The position numbers and the translations under genes are program-made. Shown here piece by piece: positions 1 to 6,973 of a stretch of DNA of 64,000 nucleotides. This DNA is from CAVTWH01 sp963738365 (GTDB lineage Bacteria > Actinomycetota > Actinomycetes > Mycobacteriales > Micromonosporaceae), in NCBI GenBank assembly GCA_963738365.1, contig CAVTWH010000007.1, positions 1 to 64,000 on the forward strand, read 5' to 3'. Numbering within the stretch: position 1 is the stretch's first letter; the number at the start of each line of letters is the position of its first letter. Below the pieces are notes generated by a model. The model did not search any database, had not been told where the DNA came from, and saw only the letters and a program-made list of their open reading frames with translations.

Positions 1-1
1 G

Positions 2-1346
2 CAGGGCGATTGCGTAGTCGGTGGGGATCGGGTTGACCTGGGCGAATAGGTACGCGGGTCGATGGCGGCGGGTGCGGACCCATCGGTGATCATGAGGGTT
101 ACTGAAGTCCGTCCGACCCCGAAGGACCGCACCCGCCGATGTCATCCTCGCCGATCACCCTGCTGTGTCCCAACCCGGCCACCGTTATGCCTGTCCCGAC
201 CAGCACACATGAGCACGCCGAGCTGCTTGAGGCGTTGGCTACAGTGCCCGATCCCCGTAACCGTCGAGGCATCCGCTACCGGCTGGCCAACCTGCTGACG
301 CTGGCCGTATGCGCTGTCGCGGCCGGGGCGGCCACCTTCGCCGCGATCGCCGACTACGCCAGCGACCTGGACCCCGCAGCGCGCGTACGGCTCGGGCTGC
401 CCGGCCCGGTCCCGGCCGGCACTACCTGGTGGCGGCTGCTGACCCGGCTGGACCCGGTCACCTTGCAGACAGCACTGACCCGATGGCTACGCACCCGAGC
501 GGCCACGCCAACCCGAACGCCGCGCGAGCGTGTCCTGATCGCCATCGACGGCAAGGCGCTACGCGGCAGCCGCCGCCCCGACGGGTCAATGACCCACCTG
601 CTCTCGGCCTATGACACCACCACCGGCCTGGTCCTGGCACAGGTCCCGATCGCGGCGAAGTCCAACGAAATCCCCGCCTTCACCCCACTCCTCGACCACG
701 TACAACAGATCATGGGCGATCTGAGCGGGGTGGTGTTCGTCGCCGATGCCCTGCACACCCAGGTCGGCCATGCCCACCAGGTCACCGCCCGGGGCGCGCA
801 CCTGCTGGTACAGGTCAAGGCCAACCAACCCCGCCTGCACCGATTGATCCGCGCCCTGCCCTGGGCACGTATCGGCGTCGGACACCGCACCCGCGAACAC
901 AGCCACGGCCGCACCGAAACCCGTACCGTCAAAGCAGTCATCGTCGAACTGCCCGGCGGACTCGGCTTCCCGCACGCCGCCCAAGCCATCCGGATCACCA
1001 GAACCCGCACCATCACCGGGCGGACCCGCCGCGAGACCGCCTACCTGATCGTGACCCTCCCAGCCAGACACGCCCAGCCCGACCAACTCGCCGACTGGAT
1101 CCGCTCCCACTGGCACATCGAGAACCGGCTGCACTGGGTCCGAGACGTCATCCTGGCCGAGGACGTCCACCGCGCACATACCGGCAACGGACCCGCAGTC
1201 GCAGCGGTGCTGCGCAACACCGCGATTGGATACCACCGCAGCGCCGGCCAGCCCAACATCGCCCGCGCCATCCGCCGCGCCGCCAGACAACCCCACGAGT
1301 TGATCAACAACATCACGCGCAGTCACCCGACAACGCAATGACCCTG
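2..1346 (+). mobile_element. Complete ISAs1-family insertion sequence
   Basis: The transposase gene is bracketed by terminal inverted repeats. The left end reads CAGGGCGATTGCGTAGTCGG from position 2, and the complement of the right end reads CAGGGTCATTGCGTTGTCGG from position 1346, which is 17 of 20 identical. The element is 1345 bp with one long intact gene, typical for the ISAs1 family. The left end lies one base from the window edge, so the target duplication cannot be read. It sits directly beside a broken ISL3 transposase, suggesting insertion into or next to older IS debris. Confidence 0.85.
139..1341 (+). CDS. ISAs1-family DDE transposase
   Basis: This 400-residue protein catalyses cut-and-paste movement of the surrounding element. 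An N-terminal DUF4372-like helical region (LLEALATVPDPRNRRGIRYR near residue 30) precedes the DDE_Tnp_ISAs1 core: LIAIDGKALRGS around residue 135 holds the first catalytic Asp, VVFVADALHTQ near 200 the second, and a W-x-I-E-N-R-LHWVRD motif near 325 the Glu and the conserved IS4-superfamily end. The length is normal and no frameshift is seen, so the element is probably active. The ATG at 139 is taken as start; no clear ribosome-binding site is visible. Confidence 0.93.
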   Translation: MSSSPITLLCPNPATVMPVPTSTHEHAELLEALATVPDPRNRRGIRYRLANLLTLAVCAVAAGAATFAAIADYASDLDPAARVRLGLPGPVPAGTTWWRLLTRLDPVTLQTALTRWLRTRAATPTRTPRERVLIAIDGKALRGSRRPDGSMTHLLSAYDTTTGLVLAQVPIAAKSNEIPAFTPLLDHVQQIMGDLSGVVFVADALHTQVGHAHQVTARGAHLLVQVKANQPRLHRLIRALPWARIGVGHRTREHSHGRTETRTVKAVIVELPGGLGFPHAAQAIRITRTRTITGRTRRETAYLIVTLPARHAQPDQLADWIRSHWHIENRLHWVRDVILAEDVHRAHTGNGPAVAAVLRNTAIGYHRSAGQPNIARAIRRAARQPHELINNITRSHPTTQ

Positions 1347-1383
1347 CTGCCGGAGGAGGGCCCGCAGCCGACCCGGCCGTGAA

Positions 1384-1656
1384 CTGGTGCACCGGCTGCT
1401 GCGCCGCTTCTACACCCGCCGCGCCGACTCTGACCTGCCCGAACTACACCGGCTCGCCACCACCATCGAAACGTGGTGGCCACAGATCCACGCGTTCCTG
1501 ACCACCGGCATCACCAACGCCGGCTCCGAAGGCACCAACCGCGTCATCAAGACCGTCGGCCGTGACGCGTACGGCTTTCGCAATACCGAAAATCAGCGGC
1601 TACGCACCCGCACCGCGACCACCCGACGCCACCGCGGCCACCTCAACCCCGCTTAA
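1384..1656 (+). pseudogene. C-terminal remnant of an ISL3-family transposase
   Basis: About 90 codons match the end of ISL3 transposases: FYTRRADSDLPELHRLATTI, then the NAGSEGTNRVIK and YGFRN blocks and a basic tail ending RGHLNPA. The family is normally about 400-500 residues, so the N-terminal DNA-binding and most of the DDE region are missing. The fragment starts just after the right end of the ISAs1 element, which may have displaced the rest. Confidence 0.8.
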
Positions 1657-1669
1657 CTTCGAAGAGCCA

Positions 1670-2575
1670 TCAACGCTGGTCTCGTCGAGCGTCTGTCTTC
1701 GGGATTTCACCGAACCGGGCCAGCCGGACCGCTCCACCCACCGCCAGCGCGAAGCCGACCACGGCGAGCCAGGCGGCATCGTCCCGGGTGCGGTCACCGA
1801 GCAGGGCCACGCCCAGGATTCCGGGCAGAACGGTTTCGCCGACCACCATCGCGGAGGTTACCGCGGTCACCGCGCCGCGTTGCAGGCCGGTGGAGAAGAA
1901 CAGAAACGCGAGTACGCCACCGCCGGCCACCGCATAACTGGCCGGATTGGTCAGCAGCGGGCCGGGCGCGAGACTGGGCACCGCGCGTACCCCCAGCGCC
2001 ACCACCCCGAATCCGAGTCCGGCGACCCCGCCGAGTACGGCAGCGCCAGTGGGGTCCGCCAGCCGGCCGGCGCCGAACCCGATGACTGCCAGGATCACCA
2101 CACCGCCGAGCAGCGCAAGACCGAACCCGGTACCGGGTGCGCCGCCTTCCGGACCGGCCGACAGGCCCAGCGCCACGATCCCGGCGATGACCGTGGCGAC
2201 CGCCGCCCATTCCGCACCGCGCAGGCGAACCCCGAACACCGCTGTCGCGGCCAGTGCGGTGACCGCGATGCTGCCGGCCTGCACCGCCTGTACCAGGAAG
2301 ATGGGCACGGAGCGCAGCGCGACGACCTGCCCGACGAACCCGACCATGTCCAGGGCCAGCGCCGCGAGGAAGAGCACCTGTCGACCAAGGAACAGCAGCA
2401 ACCGTGGATCGACGCCCGGGGTGGCTGGTGCGCGCCGGGCCGACACGGCCTGCAAGGTCGAGCTGATTCCGTAGCAGATGGCCGATCCGAGCGCGGCTGC
2501 CAGTCCGAGGATCACGGGGCCGAACCTACCCCCGGCGAGAACCGCCGCGGGCCAGATGAAGCCCAGGGTCTGCAC
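1670..2575 (-). CDS. DMT/EamA-like multi-pass membrane protein
   Basis: The 301-residue protein is almost entirely hydrophobic, with about nine to ten predicted membrane segments. Small-residue-rich helices (ALGSAICYGISSTLQAVSAR, VALRSVPIFLVQAVQAGSIA) resemble drug/metabolite transporter proteins. Substrate is unknown. The GTG at 2575 lies inside a dispersed repeat that also abuts a broken gene at 27.5 kb, so the first 20 codons may be acquired sequence. The in-frame GTG at 2515, just before the first membrane helix, is an alternative and perhaps more natural start. No partner gene is adjacent on this strand. Confidence 0.7.
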   Translation of the reverse strand: MQTLGFIWPAAVLAGGRFGPVILGLAAALGSAICYGISSTLQAVSARRAPATPGVDPRLLLFLGRQVLFLAALALDMVGFVGQVVALRSVPIFLVQAVQAGSIAVTALAATAVFGVRLRGAEWAAVATVIAGIVALGLSAGPEGGAPGTGFGLALLGGVVILAVIGFGAGRLADPTGAAVLGGVAGLGFGVVALGVRAVPSLAPGPLLTNPASYAVAGGGVLAFLFFSTGLQRGAVTAVTSAMVVGETVLPGILGVALLGDRTRDDAAWLAVVGFALAVGGAVRLARFGEIPKTDARRDQR

Positions 2576-2742
2576 CCAGGTTGGTTGACTCCTGCGGGCC
2601 CAGGAAGGTCACTGCTGGATGATCTTCCAAACCTGACGGTGAGGTCATGTGGTGCCCGGGACGTTCAGGGATGCCGTCACAGATAGTTGGATCGGTCCGG
2701 TGTACGGCGCCGTGGATGTGTGATCGACGTGTGATCTACGGT
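2569..2742. repeat. Dispersed intergenic repeat A, copy 1
   Basis: About 170 bp closely match 27551-27712. The unit starts TCTGCACCCAGGTTG, contains a hairpin GGAAGGTCA / TGATCTTCC with an 8-nt loop (2603-2628), a second imperfect hairpin ACCTGA-CGG-TGAGGT (2631-2645), and ends in CGGTGTACGGCGCCGTGGATG followed by TGTGATCTACGGTC. No coding sense is apparent. It sits at the 5-prime edge of the minus-strand membrane protein gene. Confidence 0.75.
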
Positions 2743-2796
2743 CCTGGCACAGGCTGACAGCCGACGGCATCGGTCGACCTGGCAGTGCTGCTGCAG

Positions 2797-3020
2797 TCGT
2801 TGTAGGGCAACAAAGAACGGCACCAATTGGGGCCGCACGGAATTGATTGATATCGCCAGGTTTGCCCTCTTAATCCGCGGGTTCGGGGTTCAAGTCCCTG
2901 GCGCGCACACTTGATCAAGGCTCTGACTAGGCGTCCGATGCCAGATCGGAGCCTTTTTCGTGTCCACTGTGGACAGATGTGTGATCTATGTGTGATCTAC
3001 GGTCGGGGACACCGTGATCA
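2797..3020 (+). repeat. Duplicated segment with tRNA-Lys(CUU) 3-prime end, copy 1
   Basis: Bases 2867-2909 read as the anticodon loop (CTCTTAA), anticodon-stem 3-prime side, T-arm and part of the acceptor of a tRNA-Lys. The 5-prime half of a tRNA is absent. The flanks, from AGGGCAACAAAGAACGGCACC through GTGGACAGATGTGTG, match 59430-59640 with some divergence. A shorter copy of only the tRNA part is at 10003-10044. Such tRNA 3-prime ends are typical attachment sites of actinobacterial integrative elements, so this is read as an att scar; no integrase gene remains nearby. Confidence 0.7.
2917..2960 (+). terminator. Rho-independent terminator after the tRNA-Lys remnant
   Basis: AAGGCTCTGA and TCGGAGCC form an imperfect stem with one wobble pair and an internal mismatch, followed by TTTTT at about 2954. 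Its position right after a tRNA 3-prime end suggests it was copied together with the tRNA terminator. Confidence 0.6.
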
Positions 3021-3159
3021 TGATAACGGGCGCCGGTTACGGTCCGTAGTGCAACTCGCCTGGTGCTGTGTCGTTCGAGCACCTGCTCCACTTCTCCCCG
3101 CTGCGCGTTCGGCGTGTTCCTGCTTGCGGATCGCTAGGTCAACTGTCAGAGCTTTAGCC

Positions 3160-3240
3160 ATGAGCACTGACGTGGTGTACGCCCGGGTCCCCACTTCCGT
3201 GAAGGAGGCCGTCCAGGACTATGCCGACACTCGCGTTGGC
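3160..3240 (+). pseudogene. N-terminal remnant of a ribbon-helix-helix protein
   Basis: The ATG at 3160 begins MSTDVVYARVPTSVKEAVQD, followed by YADTR. This is the beta-strand plus first helix layout of small ribbon-helix-helix DNA-binding proteins such as antitoxins. After about 28 codons the frame runs into unrelated sequence and then into an RHS fragment, so the gene is broken. Its original partner, if any, is not visible. Confidence 0.45.
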
Positions 3241-3268
3241 ACGATGGCAACCGTCCGGGATTGTTCTC

Positions 3269-3476
3269 ATGGGCGTGCGACTGTACAACCCGGCGGTTGG
3301 TCGTTTCCCTGTCAGTTGACCCGGTACAGGGTGGCAGTTGTAATAGTTACGACTATGTGTGTGGCCGTCCCATTGACTCGCTTGATCTCAATGGGAGATG
3401 GGCGAGCTGGCTTAAGCGAGTCAAGGCCGTAAACAATGCACGGCAAGGACTTCAGGCGCGCGCATACACGAACTGA
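3269..3476 (+). pseudogene. Decayed RHS-repeat core fragment
   Basis: MGVRLYNPAVGRF is encoded from 3269 in one frame. After a one-base shift the next frame continues SVDPVQGGSCNSYDY and then DSLDLNGRW. This is the conserved RHS-associated core (RLYNP..GRF.S.DP....N.Y.Y....P....D..G), which normally precedes a variable C-terminal toxin domain. The frame then ends after about 25 codons with no recognisable toxin. The large upstream RHS shell is absent, so this is an orphan tip. Confidence 0.7.
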
Positions 3477-3478
3477 AG

Positions 3479-3643
3479 GCCGGTGCGGGCAGCGATCTCA
3501 CCGTAGGAGGTGCGAACCCCGTTGTCGTCGGCGGAGGCAAGGCGGGCTGCCGACGGGCATGCGCACCGACCTTGAGCTACTCGACGAGCGCCGATTCCGC
3601 AGCGGCGTCCTGCGCCTGCATTACCGCGTTCTCGGACAGTGAA
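3479..3643 (+). pseudogene. Remnant of a RibD/DHFR-family reductase gene
   Basis: SDLTVGGAN, VVVGGGK and, after a frameshift, LPTGMRTDLELLDERRF with a final RVLGQ match the C-terminus of the intact reductase encoded on the opposite strand at 57185-57748. About 25 codons (the KAGLVDECHLF region) are deleted and one base is lost. It is therefore an inverted, degenerate paralogue fragment. Confidence 0.75.
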
Positions 3644-3676
3644 CGGCGCGCCGCGCTGCCGCAACCGACCGGCTGG

Positions 3677-4234
3677 CTAGACGACAAGCTCAGCCGCCGT
3701 GCCGAACTGTGACACCTTGCTCGCGACCGTGCACGGGACGTCCGGTCTGGTCCCGGAGTGGGCACGCTCCGGCGTCCCGATGTAGAGCCACCCGAGCAGC
3801 CGCTCCGTCGGTGCGATCGCCAGCGTGCGGGCCACCAGCTCGTTGCGGGCCAGCTCGCCGGTGCGCCACATGCTGCCGAACCCTTCCTCGTGCAGCAGCA
3901 ACGCCAGGTTCGACACCACACCGCATACCGCGGCGAGCTGTTCCCACTCGGGAATACCCGCGTGCGGGTCCGGGCAGAGCACGATCGTGCTCAGCAGCGG
4001 CGCACGCAGCGCCTTGCCGGCCCGGCTGTCGGGGCCCAGGGCCGCGCGGAAGACCTCGTCGAGCCGCTGCCGCGCCTGGCCACGGACCTGCACAAAGCGC
4101 CACGCGTACCGCTGCCCGTGGTCGGGCGCGCGAGCCGCGATGCGCAGCAGGTTCAGGAACTGCTCCTCGGTCGGCGCCGGGTCACCCAGGCGGGAACAGC
4201 TCCGTCGCGTTTCGACGGCCGTGCGGACATCCAT
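3677..4234 (-). CDS. Nitroreductase-family flavoprotein
   Basis: This 185-residue protein fits the small FMN-dependent nitroreductases (YdjA type). The N-terminus has the FMN-phosphate motif ETRRSCSRLGDPAPTEEQF, then RAPDHGQRYAWRFVQVRG, and the C-terminal half holds LLLHEEGFGSMWRTGE and a GWLYIGTPE strand. It starts 18 bp after the stop of the MFS exporter gene, with GGGGGAG six bases before the ATG, so it is the last gene of the peptide/iron-protein/exporter operon. In RiPP pathways related flavoenzymes oxidise modified residues; that role here is inferred from context only. Confidence 0.85.
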   Translation of the reverse strand: MDVRTAVETRRSCSRLGDPAPTEEQFLNLLRIAARAPDHGQRYAWRFVQVRGQARQRLDEVFRAALGPDSRAGKALRAPLLSTIVLCPDPHAGIPEWEQLAAVCGVVSNLALLLHEEGFGSMWRTGELARNELVARTLAIAPTERLLGWLYIGTPERAHSGTRPDVPCTVASKVSQFGTAAELVV

Positions 4235-4252
4235 ACGGCTCCCCCGTTTTCG

Positions 4253-5533
4253 TCACGTGTGCGGTGCGGCGTGTCGCTCCAGCGATGCTTCGTCGGGCGC
4301 CACGGGCTGTTCCGTTGTCCCCGGTGCCCGTAGCGCCCACCCGACCACGATCGTACCGGCCAGCGCGACGCCACCGCCCACGCCGAACAGCACGCCGGTC
4401 GACAGGCCGGCCCCTTGCAATGCGCCGGCTCCCGCCACACCCACGACCACGCCGAGGTACGCGATGCTGCGGCAACTGGCCGACACCCGGCCCAGCAGTC
4501 CCGGGGCGACCAGCCCCTGCCGGTAGGTTCGCCAGGAGACGTTGTAGTAGACCGTGGAGGCGCACAACAGGCAGTAGAAGATGCCCAGCAGCGGCAGGTT
4601 GAGCGTCGAGCCCACGCCGATCGCGGCCAGCGCCGTGACCGCCGACGAGACAACCATCGCGGTACGTGCCGGGACCGCACTGCGCACGGCGCCGAAAACC
4701 AGCGCGGACCCGATGCTGACAATCCCCGCAGCGGTGATGACCAGCGACGCCGTGACCGGTGCCAGTCCCCGGCCGGCGACGAGGCGCGACAGGAACAGCG
4801 GCTGTTCGGCGCCGAGCGCGACGTTCAGGACGAAGCTCAGGCCGACCCCGAGCCGCAGTGCGGGTTGCCGGAGCACACCGGAGATGCCGGCCACGACCAC
4901 CCGCAGCGACGGACCCGTGCCGCCGAGCCCCCGGGCGTCGTCCCGACCGCTACGGACCGAGGCACCGCCGGACATCATGAGCGCCGCCGCGATCGCGAAG
5001 CTGGAGGCGTTGAGTGCGAAGACGGCAGCCACCCCGCCCACCGTGGCAGCCACCCCGGCCAGGGCGGGTCCGGCGATGGTCGCCGCCGTCCGGGAGCTCT
5101 CCACCAGGGAGTACCCCCGCTTGATCTGGGCGGTGTCACGCAGTGTCCGTGGCACGCCCGCGTCGACGCCGGCCGCCGATATCGCGGCCAGCGGCCCGAG
5201 GGCGGCGGCGACCACGAGCGCGACGACGAACCCCCCGGCTCCCGCCAGGACGGCCACCGCACCGGCGGCCAGGGCGGCGGCCGACGCCGCGTACACGCCG
5301 ACGAGCAGTTGGTGGGTGCGCCAGGAGTCGGCTACGAAGCCCCCGGCGAAGCCACCGATCACCGTCGCCGCGATCACCACGCCGAACACGGCGGTGACCG
5401 TGTACTGCGGATACCCTGTCGCGAGCAGCGCCAGCGGCAGTGCGATGGCGTAGAACTCGTCTCCGACGGCGTTGACGGAATAGGCACCGAAAAGCCACCA
5501 GAAGGGTGCGCCCAGCCCTTTCCCGTTGCGCAT
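4253..5533 (-). CDS. MFS transporter, putative peptide or metabolite exporter
   Basis: A 426-residue, roughly 12-helix transporter of the major facilitator superfamily. The start MRNGKGLGAPFWWLFGAYSV is chosen because it leads directly into helix 1 and lies 11 bp after the stop of the iron-protein gene; an in-frame extension upstream antisense to that gene is not coding. GYSLVESSRTAATIAGPALA resembles DHA-type exporters such as MefA/Bcr-like proteins. It lies between the maturation enzyme and the nitroreductase, so it probably exports the cluster product and may give self-protection. Confidence 0.85.
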   Translation of the reverse strand: MRNGKGLGAPFWWLFGAYSVNAVGDEFYAIALPLALLATGYPQYTVTAVFGVVIAATVIGGFAGGFVADSWRTHQLLVGVYAASAAALAAGAVAVLAGAGGFVVALVVAAALGPLAAISAAGVDAGVPRTLRDTAQIKRGYSLVESSRTAATIAGPALAGVAATVGGVAAVFALNASSFAIAAALMMSGGASVRSGRDDARGLGGTGPSLRVVVAGISGVLRQPALRLGVGLSFVLNVALGAEQPLFLSRLVAGRGLAPVTASLVITAAGIVSIGSALVFGAVRSAVPARTAMVVSSAVTALAAIGVGSTLNLPLLGIFYCLLCASTVYYNVSWRTYRQGLVAPGLLGRVSASCRSIAYLGVVVGVAGAGALQGAGLSTGVLFGVGGGVALAGTIVVGWALRAPGTTEQPVAPDEASLERHAAPHT

Positions 5534-5544
5534 GGTGGGCAACG

Positions 5545-6555
5545 TTACAGGCTGAAATAGTCTACCTTCACGCGCGGGATGTAATTCGAGATATCGGAGT
5601 AGTAGGCGATGATGTCGTAATGGTACTGGTCGAACGAGTGCTTCAGGTCGTGCAGGTTGTTGACCGCGCGGTGCGCATCGGCGGCGGCGATTGAGGTCCT
5701 GCCCTGCAGCGCTTCTTCGAGCAGGCCGAGGTGATTGGCCTCCACGTCCGTCTGCACGTGCGAGACCAGCGGCTGGAGACAGTCGTCGGGGTAGCCGTAC
5801 TCCACCGCGAGTCGCTGCAGTCGCTGCGCGCCGTCGAGCGTCTCGCCACCACGCGCCTCGAACAGTTTCGTACAGGCCAGGTAGCCGAGGGTGTCGTTGC
5901 GGGCGATCTCGCAAAGGTTGTTGATGAGCGACCAGGTGCCGATCAGCGGGTGCGCCTCCACCACGTCGCGCTCACGCATGCCCATCCGCACCAGGCTCTC
6001 GCGCGGCATCCAGGCGTGGTTGTACTCCTCCGACAGGTACTCCGACAGCAGTTGTTTCCAGTCCGGGTCCTGGCAGTGCGCGATCGCCGTCGAGATGTGC
6101 CGGCTCGCCGAGTTGATATAGTGATAGGTCTCGATGATCAGGCCGAGGAAGACCTCCTTGCGGAAGCGCCTGGTCTCCAGGCCCGGCCAGAGCCGATGGT
6201 AGCCGATCTGGTCACTCCACATGCTGATCGACTTGTCGATCTGCTTGGTGAACACGTCGACCGGGATCCCTTCGGTGCTCTCCTCCCCGGTCCGGATCAG
6301 CCCCTGCCCGATGAATGCGTCCACCATCCCGGTGGCGTCCACGATGGACAGCCCGGTGATCTCGGAGATCGCGGCAAGCGTGTGCCGACCATCCAGGTAC
6401 CGCTTGAAGTTCAGGAACGTGTCGAAGTCCTTACCGGTCTGCTCGATCACGAAGTGCTGGTCGCCCACCACCATGTAGACCGGCCCGCCCTCGGGCTCGA
6501 AGAAGGTGCAGTGCCGAAGTCGCGGCCGGAAATCCGGATCCGTGTTGGCGGTCAC
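5545..6555 (-). CDS. Heme-oxygenase-fold iron protein with N-terminal PqqD-like (RRE-like) domain
   Basis: About 336 residues in two parts. Residues 10-95 (FFEPEGGPVYMVV, VIEQTGKDFDTFLNF, LDGRHTLAAISEITG, ending FIGQGLI) have the strand/winged-helix pattern of PqqD-type RiPP recognition elements. Residues 125-330 resemble heme-oxygenase-like metal oxidases, with candidate ligands in EVFLGLIIETYHY, YLSEEYNHAW and TDVEANHLGLLEEAL. PqqC, TenA, CADD and SznF share this fold. The GTG at 6555 is preferred because GGGGG lies six bases upstream; a TTG at 6567 is also possible. It follows a 23-codon peptide gene and a strong hairpin, which suggests it modifies that peptide. Confidence 0.75.
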   Translation of the reverse strand: MTANTDPDFRPRLRHCTFFEPEGGPVYMVVGDQHFVIEQTGKDFDTFLNFKRYLDGRHTLAAISEITGLSIVDATGMVDAFIGQGLIRTGEESTEGIPVDVFTKQIDKSISMWSDQIGYHRLWPGLETRRFRKEVFLGLIIETYHYINSASRHISTAIAHCQDPDWKQLLSEYLSEEYNHAWMPRESLVRMGMRERDVVEAHPLIGTWSLINNLCEIARNDTLGYLACTKLFEARGGETLDGAQRLQRLAVEYGYPDDCLQPLVSHVQTDVEANHLGLLEEALQGRTSIAAADAHRAVNNLHDLKHSFDQYHYDIIAYYSDISNYIPRVKVDYFSL

Positions 6556-6594
6556 CGTAGCCCCCAATTCTCTGTTGTTTGATTCAATGGGTGG

Positions 6595-6633
6595 GTACCC
6601 GATGAGGCGTCATTACGACGCCTCATCGGGTAC
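6595..6633 (-). promoter_or_regulatory. 17-bp perfect hairpin between peptide gene and maturation genes
   Basis: GTACCCGATGAGGCGTC and GACGCCTCATCGGGTAC are exact complements around the 5-nt loop ATTAC. There is no downstream T run in the minus direction, so this is not a standard terminator. Its place, 20 bp after the peptide stop and about 40 bp before the enzyme gene, fits a read-through or RNA-processing element that makes more peptide mRNA than enzyme mRNA, as is common in RiPP operons. Confidence 0.75.
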
Positions 6634-6653
6634 TGTTGCACGGTTGATGACAC

Positions 6654-6725
6654 TCAGCCGCAGCGCACCGCACCACTTACCTTGCTGAGCTCGGGCTTCG
6701 CCACCGGCTTGATGGTGATCGTCAT
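6654..6725 (-). CDS. 23-residue putative RiPP precursor peptide
   Basis: The ATG at 6725 has a strong ribosome-binding site (GAGGGGG, seven bases upstream). The peptide begins MTITIKPVAKPELSKV, ends SGAVRCG, and stops with TGA. It is basic, has a single Cys two residues from the end, and no signal peptide. Its size is close to PqqA (about 23 residues), and the next gene fuses a PqqD-like domain to a PqqC-like fold, so a peptide-scaffold pathway is plausible. The MTIxI start and C-terminal Cys faintly recall methanobactin precursors, but MbnB/MbnC are absent. Coding status rests on the RBS, position and context. Confidence 0.65.
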   Translation of the reverse strand: MTITIKPVAKPELSKVSGAVRCG

Positions 6726-6973
6726 CGGAATACCCCCTCTCGTGCTGTCGGAGCAGGGGGAACCAGCACCTGCCATAATGGCGAGGAATGCTGTCGCCAT
6801 TCCCCCGTGCGTTCGGCCGATAGTATCAGCTATCCCGCACGACTCATAGACGGAGGACGATCTGATTCGGCACCTGCGAATTTATGTGGACCGATGGTGT
6901 GAATGCTCGGTGCTGGTCGGCCACGAACGGGAGCGGCGACCAGCGTGCCAGCCGGCACCCGGATACTTACGTG

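Noticed and set aside
1562..2686. 374-codon plus-strand open frame
   Set aside because: Runs antisense through the membrane protein gene and the repeat; composition is not protein-like.
2867..2909. Functional tRNA-Lys gene
   Set aside because: No D-arm, 5-prime acceptor strand or 5-prime anticodon stem is found upstream in any of the three copies.
2736..2918. 60-codon frame containing ARQGLEPRTRGLRG
   Set aside because: This peptide is the antisense translation of a tRNA 3-prime end, a known artefact; the same string appears at the other tRNA-Lys copy.
6654..6725. Methanobactin precursor
   Set aside because: The MTIxI start and late Cys are similar, but there is no second Cys, and MbnB and MbnC are absent.
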